In this document: one piece after another, positions 1 to 4,764 of the stretch
Layout: each line of letters begins with the position of its first letter
Position numbering within the stretch: position 1 is the stretch's first letter
Assembly: GCA_029884035.1 (NCBI GenBank)
Contig: JAOUIM010000241.1
Location: forward strand, 1-5,988
From: Aquincola sp.
GTDB taxonomy: Bacteria > Pseudomonadota > Gammaproteobacteria > Burkholderiales > Burkholderiaceae_C
Length of the DNA stretch: 5,988 nt
Reading direction: 5' to 3'
Notes under the pieces: generated by a model
Databases searched by the model: none
What the model saw: only the letters and a program-made list of their open reading frames with translations
What the model was told of the DNA's origin: nothing
Translations under genes and position numbers: made by a program

Positions 1-358
1 TCGCGTCGCCCCAGTTCAACCGCGCCAAGGTGCTCGGTGTGCCCAGCAGCAGGACCCTGTCGTCGTCACTCGCCAGCGCGCGAGGCGGCACGACGGGCAC
101 GTCGGCAGCGGCAAGCTCAAGGGCAAACTCATGCTCCTCGAGGATCTGCGCATCGCTCCATCGTGCGGGTCGATAGAACTTGGCCACCACCACGCTGTCT
201 TCCAGGTGCACTTGGAAGACGCGGTTCTCGTAGGAGTTGAGCTGCAGCAAACGGCCGTCGCCATGAAGGCCCAGCGCGTCGAGCGCATCGAGCACGCGCT
301 CGGGGTCGAGCGCCGCGTACGCGGGCAATTGGGGCGTGGGCGTCGGCATTGCGCCCAT
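1..358 (-). CDS. srkA: Stress response Ser/Thr kinase SrkA (YihE/RdoA), N-terminal part only
   Basis: The minus frame is open from base 358 to the window edge, giving 119 codons of the N-terminus. It closely resembles the start of E. coli SrkA/YihE. Visible motifs are NSYENRV (residues 41-47), the VVAKFYRP strand with the likely ATP-binding Lys60, and the ILEEHEFALEL helix (72-82) carrying the glutamate expected to pair with that lysine. The catalytic loop and metal site lie outside the window. The family is a eukaryote-like (choline/aminoglycoside-kinase fold) Ser/Thr kinase; in E. coli it counters stress-induced death, antagonising MazEF toxicity. Two in-frame ATG codons compete: 358 has an AGG five bases upstream, whereas 349 has no Shine-Dalgarno, so 358 is preferred. 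The start lies 33 bases after the stop of the DUF2726 gene in the same frame, which suggests cotranscription. Identity is confident; the exact start is moderately sure. Confidence 0.9.
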   Translation of the reverse strand, partial: MGAMPTPTPQLPAYAALDPERVLDALDALGLHGDGRLLQLNSYENRVFQVHLEDSVVVAKFYRPARWSDAQILEEHEFALELAAADVPVVPPRALASDDDRVLLLGTPSTLARLNWGDA

Positions 359-391
359 TGTTGCCTGTTCGCGCGAAGACGCGCGCCGGAG

Positions 392-1201
392 TCAGTTGTG
401 TGTGCCGGTGCCGGGGTAGCGATCGGACTCGATCACGTCGAGCCCGGAGTCCTCGGGGAACGGGTTGGCAGGCGGCGCGGCGCGAGTCACACCGCGTTCG
501 TCACGCTGCTCGTATCGGGGCGATTCAACACCCCCCAGTTCGCCAGGTATGCTGATGTCGACGCGATTGTCCGGGGCGAAGAACGAGTCCTGGAAGAAGC
601 TGGAGTCCTGCCACAGGGTGGCGCGCTCACGCCTGCGCGACGGGGGGGCGGCGAGGGGCTCAGCCCGCGGAGTAGGCCTGCTCGGCGCGGGCTGCGGACC
701 ACGCGAGGCCGATGCAGCCTGCGGCACCAACAGTTGAAGCTCGGCGAGTGAGGGCAGGTTGTCGACGGGGCAGCGCAGATAGCGCACTCTGCAGGCACCC
801 AGCACCGACTGCTTGATCTGCAGCACGCGCCGCGAGTTGCCGCGATCCGTGTCGAGGTCGATCGCGGCCAGGACGCGTCCGTTGGCGCTGCAGATCGCGA
901 AGGTGACGTGGATCGAGCCCAGCAATTCGTACCAGTAGCGGACCTCGTTCGGATCGCTCGGCTGGCAAAAACGGACCAACGGCAACTTCGACAGCACGAT
1001 GTGATGTGGCAGTGCCTCGCGCAATTGCCGGTAGACGCGGCGCTCGTCGGTCGAGAACACCGGCCTTGGCGCGAGCGCCCACTCGGTGGGCAGCGGTTTG
1101 GGTTGCTGGCTGCGGCGTCGCGGCCAGCGCCAAGCCGCCAACACTGCCATCAGCACCACCAGCAGCGTCGATGCGACGATCCACGGCAACAGGGCTTCCA
1201 T
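392..1201 (-). CDS. Membrane-anchored DUF2726 domain protein
   Basis: This is a 269-residue protein of unknown function. One hydrophobic helix sits at residues 5-24 (ALLPWIVASTLLVVLMAVLA) and is followed by Arg-rich WRWPRRR, which predicts an N-out anchor with the rest in the cytoplasm. Residues about 47-160 fit DUF2726: FSTDERRVYRQLREALP opens the domain, then VLAAIDLDTD with acidic pair Asp115/Asp117, Lys130 in IKQSVLGAC, and VRYLRCPVDNLPS. From memory, DUF2726 resembles restriction-endonuclease-like folds; the D-x-D...K spacing is compatible, but nuclease activity is inference. The C-terminal 100 residues are Pro/Arg-rich and probably disordered, with a small DSSFF/QDSFF repeat. An upstream extension to a TTG at 1258 exists, but the ATG at 1201 places the helix at the N-terminus as usual. 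Only a weak GAG precedes that ATG. srkA follows 33 bases downstream. Confidence 0.8.
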   Translation of the reverse strand: MEALLPWIVASTLLVVLMAVLAAWRWPRRRSQQPKPLPTEWALAPRPVFSTDERRVYRQLREALPHHIVLSKLPLVRFCQPSDPNEVRYWYELLGSIHVTFAICSANGRVLAAIDLDTDRGNSRRVLQIKQSVLGACRVRYLRCPVDNLPSLAELQLLVPQAASASRGPQPAPSRPTPRAEPLAAPPSRRRERATLWQDSSFFQDSFFAPDNRVDISIPGELGGVESPRYEQRDERGVTRAAPPANPFPEDSGLDVIESDRYPGTGTHN

Positions 1202-1349
1202 CTCGGTGCGGCGTGCAGGGCCGCTGGCCAAGGGCCCTGCGGCGACAAGTGGTTGCAAACGGGCGGATATTACCCGTTACGCGGACCACGCCTAATGGGG
1301 TCACACCCCCAATGCGGGTGCCAGGTACCCCGCAATGCCCGCGCTGTGG
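1202..1349. other. Intergenic gap with two small inverted repeats
   Basis: This gap lies between the GNAT stop and the DUF2726 start, both on the minus strand. It holds two adjacent potential hairpins: TGGGG/CCCCA (1296-1300 with 1307-1311) and TGCGGG/CCCGCA (1313-1318 with 1329-1334). Neither is followed by a T tract on either strand, so a rho-independent terminator cannot be claimed. A minus-strand TAATAT lies near 1267-1272 and could be a -10 box for the DUF2726/srkA pair, but no recognisable -35 accompanies it. I see no gene here. Confidence 0.35.
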
Positions 1350-2048
1350 CTACTCGCGCGCTGCCTGGCCCGGGGCCATCGAATGTGTTCGCAACTCGTC
1401 GATCACATCGAGAACGTTGGCTGTCCGCTGCGCCTGCACCTTCAGCCGGTAGTCGATCTCGGCGGCGCCGGTTTCGACGATCTGGCCAATATGCGATCGA
1501 AGGTCGTCGCGCGGCACGCGCAGGCGCGCCGTGGATTCACCGCCCGCCCGTTCCACGGTGGCGCCGGCCGCCCGCACGATACGCAGCATTGGCACGTTCT
1601 GCGTCAGTGCGTGAATGACCAGCGTGTCGATGCCGTGGTTGCGCGCATGGAGCAGGGCGCGGTCGAACAGGCGGGCCCCAAAGCCGCGGCCACGTGCCTT
1701 CGGAAGTACCGACACGCCGAACTCCGCCTCTTGGTCACCCGGCAGGGCCGCGAGATGGGCCTGTGCAATCAGCTCCAGTCGGCGGTTGAAGACGCCGAAC
1801 ACCTCGTCCCGGTTGAAATCGATCAGGTCGACATAAAGCGCCACCTGCACGTCGGATGCGGCATAGCCAAAACGAAGGTACCGGTCGTTCTCGTTCAGAG
1901 CCAGCAGATGGAGGAGGATGCGGCCTCGGTGCCTTTGGGCCAGCGGGCGGATGGGTACCCAGTGCGGCCTGTCGGGACCGCTCGGAGACGCTGTGACGGG
2001 CGAATGCACCGCGGCGCTGGCACTGGGCAGGTCCTTGGGAAATTCCAT
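1350..2048 (-). CDS. GNAT family N-acetyltransferase
   Basis: This is a 232-residue protein with one GNAT domain at residues about 28-175. The acetyl-CoA pyrophosphate loop (motif A) is visible as VLPKARGRGFGARLFDRAL, with RGRGFG at 119-124. Motif B is NVPMLRIVRAAGATVE (151-166), with the typical Asn and the closing alpha helix. LNENDRYLRFGYAASD (51-66) is the acceptor-side helix common to bacterial members of this group. A tail of about 55 residues (DDLRSHIGQIVETGAAEIDY onward) follows the domain. The acceptor substrate cannot be predicted: it may be a small molecule or a protein amine. The ATG at 2048 is chosen; a TTG at 2060 would add four residues. Neither has a good Shine-Dalgarno, so the start is uncertain by a few codons. 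The gene is divergent from rplM and is preceded by a -10-like box and a perfect palindrome. Confidence 0.85.
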   Translation of the reverse strand: MEFPKDLPSASAAVHSPVTASPSGPDRPHWVPIRPLAQRHRGRILLHLLALNENDRYLRFGYAASDVQVALYVDLIDFNRDEVFGVFNRRLELIAQAHLAALPGDQEAEFGVSVLPKARGRGFGARLFDRALLHARNHGIDTLVIHALTQNVPMLRIVRAAGATVERAGGESTARLRVPRDDLRSHIGQIVETGAAEIDYRLKVQAQRTANVLDVIDELRTHSMAPGQAARE

Positions 2049-2067
2049 CCGCGGCGTCAATCAATTA

Positions 2068-2085
2068 AGGGTTAACCCTAGTATA
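2068..2085 (-). promoter_or_regulatory. Candidate GNAT gene promoter with palindromic operator
   Basis: On the minus strand TATACT (2085-2080) matches a sigma-70 -10 box at five of six positions. Immediately downstream is AGGGTTAACCCT (2079-2068), a perfect 12-bp palindrome. Transcription starting about seven bases after the -10 box would begin near the palindrome centre, a classic position for a repressor operator. No convincing -35 box is seen 16-18 bases upstream. The start codon at 2048 would leave a 5' leader of only about 25 bases. The binding factor is unknown, and operator function is inferred from symmetry and position. Confidence 0.4.
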
Positions 2086-2153
2086 GCTCAGCTCAGTGAT
2101 GCAGCATGGCGCGCCACGCCAATGCGGCGACAGGAGTCCATGGTGCACCCCGC

Positions 2154-2159
2154 TATAAT
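2154..2159 (+). promoter_or_regulatory. Promoter -10 box for rplM-rpsI
   Basis: A perfect TATAAT sits 128 bases before the rplM start codon. The -35 region (about 2131-2136, CAGGAG) does not resemble TTGACA and there is no TG extension, so assignment rests on the -10 box and on its place ahead of a ribosomal protein operon. Transcription would start near 2166, exactly at the base of the first leader hairpin. Confidence 0.6.
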
Positions 2160-2163
2160 CTCC

Positions 2164-2258
2164 GGCTTTCCCGTCGACGGCCGGGAAAGTCAGCCGAGAG
2201 GTCGCATGGTGAAAAGCGGTACCTCGGCTCGCCGGCACCCCAGGTGTCCGGGGCAGGC
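2164..2258 (+). promoter_or_regulatory. Structured 5' leader of the rplM-rpsI mRNA
   Basis: Three successive inverted repeats fill most of the leader. Stem 1 pairs CTTTCCCG (2166-2173) with CGGGAAAG (2182-2189), extendable to ten pairs with one G-U. Stem 2 pairs AGCCGAG (2192-2198) with CTCGGCT (2223-2229), with an alternative inner pairing of GGT (2200-2202) to ACC (2221-2223) and CGC to GCG inside. Stem 3 pairs CCCC (2238-2241) with GGGG (2250-2253), flanked by GCC/GGC. No T tract follows any stem, so control by transcription termination is unlikely. In E. coli, L13 represses translation of its own operon mRNA; a similar role for this leader is inference. Stem 1 at the predicted 5' end may simply stabilise the message. 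Confidence 0.45.
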
Positions 2259-2287
2259 CGTCAGACCCTCAACGTCGAAAGACCCTC

Positions 2288-2716
2288 ATGAAGACCTTCA
2301 GCGCCAAGCCGGCCGAAGTGAAGCATGAATGGTTTGTGATTGACGCCACCGATAAGGTGCTCGGACGTGTCGCCAGCGAAGTGGCACTCCGTTTGCGCGG
2401 CAAGCACAAGGCCATCTACACGCCTCACGTCGATACCGGCGACTTCATCGTCGTCGTCAACGCCGACAAGATCCGCGTCACCGGCAACAAGGCCGAAGAC
2501 AAGGTCTACTACCGCCACTCCGGCTACCCGGGCGGCATCTACGGCACCAAGTTCAAGGACATGCAGGCCAAGCATCCTGGGCGTGCCCTGGAGAAAGCGG
2601 TCAAGGGCATGCTGCCCAAGGGCCCGCTCGGCTATGCGATGGTCAAGAAACTGAAGGTGTACGCCGGTGCGTCGCACCCCCACATGGCCCAGCAGCCCAC
2701 GGCGCTGGCGATCTAA
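2288..2716 (+). CDS. rplM: 50S ribosomal protein L13
   Basis: This is a complete 142-residue L13, the usual bacterial length. It starts with the family-typical MKTFSAKPAEV and contains WFVIDATDKVLGRVASEVALRLRGK, then GDFIVVVNADKIRVTGNK, YYRHSGYPGG and GMLPKGPLGYAMVKKLKVYAG. L13 binds 23S rRNA and is an early-assembly protein of the large subunit; in E. coli it also represses its own mRNA. The ATG at 2288 is fixed by family homology, although only a weak GAAAG precedes it. It sits 128 bases after a TATAAT box and behind a hairpin-rich leader. rpsI follows nine bases after the stop, forming the conserved L13-S9 operon. Confidence 0.98.
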   Translation: MKTFSAKPAEVKHEWFVIDATDKVLGRVASEVALRLRGKHKAIYTPHVDTGDFIVVVNADKIRVTGNKAEDKVYYRHSGYPGGIYGTKFKDMQAKHPGRALEKAVKGMLPKGPLGYAMVKKLKVYAGASHPHMAQQPTALAI

Positions 2717-2725
2717 GGAGCGACG

Positions 2726-3118
2726 ATGATTGGCAATTGGAACTACGGGACGGGCCGCCGCAAGTCGTCTGTGGCGCGCGTGTTCATCAAGAAGGGCAAC
2801 GGCCAGATCCTGGTCAATGGCAAGCTGGTGGACCAGTACTTCGGGCGCCAGACCTCGATCATGATCGTCAAGCAGCCTTTGATGCTGACGAACAACGATG
2901 CGGCATTCGATATCCAGGTCAATGTCCACGGCGGAGGCGAATCGGGCCAGGCCGGCGCGGTGCGCCACGGCATCACTCGTGCCCTGATCGACTACGACGC
3001 GGCACTGAAGCCCAGCCTCAGCCAAGCCGGTTTCGTGACCCGCGACGCCCGTGAAGTCGAGCGCAAGAAGGTCGGATTGCACGGCGCACGCCGTCGCAAG
3101 CAGTTCAGCAAGCGCTGA
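2726..3118 (+). CDS. rpsI: 30S ribosomal protein S9
   Basis: This is a complete 130-residue S9 of standard length. It has the N-terminal YGTGRRKSSVARVFIKKGNG, the central VHGGGESGQAGAVRHGITRAL, DAREVERKKVGLHGARRRKQ, and the invariant C-terminal FSKR tail, whose terminal arginine reaches the P-site tRNA in the small subunit. A clear GGAG (2718-2721) lies just before the ATG, much better than the site in front of rplM. The nine-base gap after rplM indicates one transcript and probably coupled translation. Confidence 0.98.
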   Translation: MIGNWNYGTGRRKSSVARVFIKKGNGQILVNGKLVDQYFGRQTSIMIVKQPLMLTNNDAAFDIQVNVHGGGESGQAGAVRHGITRALIDYDAALKPSLSQAGFVTRDAREVERKKVGLHGARRRKQFSKR

Positions 3119-3148
3119 ACCACGATTTCGAACACGCGCGAGTCAGTC

Positions 3149-3180
3149 GGGGCCGCAACATTGCGGCCTCGTTCAATTTA
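3149..3180 (+). terminator. Imperfect intrinsic terminator or attenuator after rpsI
   Basis: A near-perfect stem pairs GGGGCCGCAA (3149-3158) with TTGCGGCCTC (3161-3170), including one G-U pair; the top A-T pairs would open to give a loop. The tail TCGTTCAATTT is T-rich but broken. It probably ends a share of rpsI transcripts and lets the rest read into the DUF6776 gene eight bases further on, for which I see no separate promoter. Confidence 0.5.
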
Positions 3181-3187
3181 GGGTCCG

Positions 3188-3895
3188 ATGCGCTGGAAGC
3201 TGCTACGCCGCCGGATGTCGATCAGCGCTCCGCGCATGATCGTTCGCAGCCACCTGCCGTGGCCCTTGCGCTGGATCGTGCTCGCGCTGGCGTTCGGTTT
3301 CTCGGCTGCGATCGCGCTGTGGGCCTTCGAGTTCGGCAAGGAGATCGCGGGCCTGGATCGCGGCGCCAAGGAGGAACTGGCCCAGTTGCGCTCCGAGGTG
3401 GCGCGCCTGCGCGACGAGCGCGAGAAAGCCCAGTCGATTGCCAATACCGCAGACAGCCTGCTCAAGACCGAACGGGTCACGCAGGAAAAGCTTCAGCAGC
3501 AGCTGCGCCAAGCGGAAGCGGATGTCATGGCGCTCAAGGCAGACCTGGGTTTCTTCGAGCGCCTGCTGCCTGCTCCCGGCGATGGCCTTGCCGTCCGGGG
3601 CCTCCAGGTCGAGGCGGTAAAGCCAGGACAGGTGCGGTACCAGCTGCTCGTCATGCAAAGCGGACGCGCGCCGCCGGAGTTCAAGGGTCGCTACGAGTTG
3701 GTGCTTTCCGGCACCCTCGACGGGAAGCCCTGGACCTTCTCGCCACCTGCCGGCGCGCGCAGTTTGGCGCTCAAACAGTACGCGCGCGTGGAAGGGTTGA
3801 TCGATCATCCCCCCCTTGCCGTGGTACAAAGCGTGCAGGTTCGGGTGCTGGACAGCGGTGGTGGCGTGCGCGCCAGCCAGACCGTCAAGCTGTGA
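3188..3895 (+). CDS. DUF6776-type membrane protein with coiled coil
   Basis: This is a 235-residue protein of unknown function. A basic N-terminus (MRWKLLRRR...) precedes one membrane helix at residues 28-47 (RWIVLALAFGFSAAIALWAF), which predicts an N-in topology with the rest in the periplasm. Residues about 58-122 form a charged heptad-rich coiled coil (EELAQLRSEVARLRDEREKA, then QEKLQQQLRQAEADVMALKA). FFERLLPAP (122-130) then leads into a compact beta-rich domain (133-235) with YQLLVMQSGR and YELVLSGTLDGK. I place it in the DUF6776 family from memory. The helix/coil/beta layout recalls MreC, but I see no sequence likeness to MreC. The ATG at 3188 follows AGGG by four bases; later in-frame ATGs at 3215 and 3236 lack that support. 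The bactofilin start lies 13 bases after the stop, so the two are very likely cotranscribed. Confidence 0.8.
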   Translation: MRWKLLRRRMSISAPRMIVRSHLPWPLRWIVLALAFGFSAAIALWAFEFGKEIAGLDRGAKEELAQLRSEVARLRDEREKAQSIANTADSLLKTERVTQEKLQQQLRQAEADVMALKADLGFFERLLPAPGDGLAVRGLQVEAVKPGQVRYQLLVMQSGRAPPEFKGRYELVLSGTLDGKPWTFSPPAGARSLALKQYARVEGLIDHPPLAVVQSVQVRVLDSGGGVRASQTVKL

Positions 3896-3908
3896 AAGGA
3901 GCGACCCC

Positions 3909-4310
3909 ATGTGGTCTGTGTTCAAGAAGCAACCGCCGATCCGAAGCTTGATCGGCGAAGGGACGGTGCTGCACGGTGAAGTCCGGTTCGAAGACGGGCT
4001 TCGCATCGACGGCGAGGTCCACGGTGACGTGACGGCCGTCGGCGAAGGTCTGACCTTGCTGGTGATCAGCGAGAAAGCCCGCGTACATGGCAAGGTCAAG
4101 GGTGGCCATGTGATCATCAATGGATCGGTGGTGGGGCCGGTCGAGTGCGACGGTCTGCTCGAGTTGCAGCCGAAAGCGCGGATCCAGGGAGATGTGCGCT
4201 ACGGCACGATCGAAATGCACCAGGGTGCTGGGATCGACGGCGAGGTGCGGACCATCAAGCCGAGCGAAGAACGTCCGGCCTTGAAACTGGCTGCATCGAG
4301 CCGACTTTGA
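3909..4310 (+). CDS. Bactofilin (polymer-forming cytoskeletal protein)
   Basis: This is a 133-residue protein with the bactofilin core (PF04519, residues about 12-115). The core is built of short beta-helix rungs with repeated GxVxGxV-like strands: LIGEGTVLHGEVRFEDGLRI, DGEVHGDVTAVGEGLTLLVI, ARVHGKVKGGHVIINGSVVG, ARIQGDVRYGTIEMHQGAGI and DGEVRTI. Bactofilins assemble into nucleotide-free filaments at the inner face of the membrane and position cell-wall enzymes or polar machinery. The short N-terminus MWSVFKKQPP is hydrophobic/basic, consistent with membrane attachment as in other bactofilins, and the C-terminal tail is short. The start is well supported: AAGGAG (3896-3901) lies seven bases before the ATG at 3909. 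An in-frame upstream extension to 3816 would overlap the preceding gene and is rejected. erpA follows 28 bases after the stop. Confidence 0.92.
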   Translation: MWSVFKKQPPIRSLIGEGTVLHGEVRFEDGLRIDGEVHGDVTAVGEGLTLLVISEKARVHGKVKGGHVIINGSVVGPVECDGLLELQPKARIQGDVRYGTIEMHQGAGIDGEVRTIKPSEERPALKLAASSRL

Positions 4311-4338
4311 GATTGCCTTTGTTCCGAGGAATGTGACC

Positions 4339-4713
4339 ATGAACGCGATCGCCGAACACCTTCCCCCAGCGACGGACGAACTCCCACCGCCGCTCGTGTT
4401 CACCGACAGCGCCGCCGACAAGGTCAAGCAGCTGGTTGACGAGGAAGGCAATCCGGATCTCAAGCTGCGAGTCTTCGTGCAGGGCGGCGGTTGCTCGGGC
4501 TTTCAGTACGGTTTCACGTTCGATGAGGTCGTCAACGAAGACGACACGCAGATGGCCAAGAACGGGGTCACGCTGCTGATCGACGCGATGAGTCTGCAGT
4601 ACCTCGTGGGCGCCGAGATCGACTACAAGGAAGACCTCCAGGGTGCCCAGTTCGTGATCAAGAATCCGAATGCGACGACGACCTGCGGCTGCGGGTCGAG
4701 CTTCTCGGTCTGA
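4339..4713 (+). CDS. erpA: Iron-sulfur cluster insertion protein ErpA
   Basis: This is a complete 124-residue A-type carrier. It binds a Fe-S cluster and delivers it to apo-enzymes; in E. coli the targets include IspG/IspH of isoprenoid synthesis and respiratory dehydrogenases. The three cluster-binding cysteines are present: Cys52 in FVQGGGCSGFQYGFTFDE, and Cys116 and Cys118 in TTTCGCGSSFSV. LVDEEGNPDLKLRVFV and LIDAMSLQYLVGAEIDY are also typical of the family. The ATG at 4339 has GAGGA eight bases upstream; a GTG at 4333 would sit only two bases from that site, so 4339 is chosen. No isc or suf genes are nearby, as is usual for erpA. A strong terminator follows at 4733. Confidence 0.96.
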   Translation: MNAIAEHLPPATDELPPPLVFTDSAADKVKQLVDEEGNPDLKLRVFVQGGGCSGFQYGFTFDEVVNEDDTQMAKNGVTLLIDAMSLQYLVGAEIDYKEDLQGAQFVIKNPNATTTCGCGSSFSV

Positions 4714-4732
4714 AGTTTGAATTCCCGGCGCC

Positions 4733-4764
4733 AAGGGCCGCCCGCGAGGCGGCCTTTTCGTTTT
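4733..4764 (+). terminator. Rho-independent terminator after erpA
   Basis: A GC-only seven-pair stem joins GGCCGCC (4736-4742) to GGCGGCC (4748-4754) around the loop CGCGA. It is extended by one G-U and two A-T pairs and followed by TTTTCGTTTT. The T run ends on the first base of the reverse-complemented anmK stop (4764-4766), so the convergent genes are separated almost without spare sequence. The other strand has no matching T tract, so it should act on the erpA side only. Confidence 0.85.

Noticed and set aside
642..648. Run of seven G within the DUF2726 gene as a phase-variation tract
   Set aside because: It encodes Pro/Arg in a low-complexity tail of a high-GC genome, the frame is intact, and seven bases is short for contingency switching.
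131..751. 206-codon plus-strand ORF across the srkA/DUF2726 junction
   Set aside because: It is antisense to the clear SrkA N-terminus and the DUF2726 tail; the product is low-complexity and Arg/Gly-rich.
2164..2191. First leader hairpin as a rho-independent terminator
   Set aside because: No T tract follows the stem and it begins at the predicted transcription start, so it would not end any known transcript.
2261..3082. Long minus-strand ORF of 273 codons opposite rplM and rpsI
   Set aside because: It lies antisense to two certain ribosomal protein genes; its length follows from their biased codon use, and its product shows no recognisable family.
3203..4120. 305-codon minus-strand ORF opposite the DUF6776 and bactofilin genes
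   Set aside because: It is antisense to two well-supported genes with good ribosome binding sites; the high GC content leaves few stops in shadow frames.
4281..4310. TTGAAA at 4281 as a -35 box for a separate erpA promoter
   Set aside because: The hexamer at the right spacing, ACTTTG, is a poor -10 box, and the sequence lies within bactofilin coding DNA.
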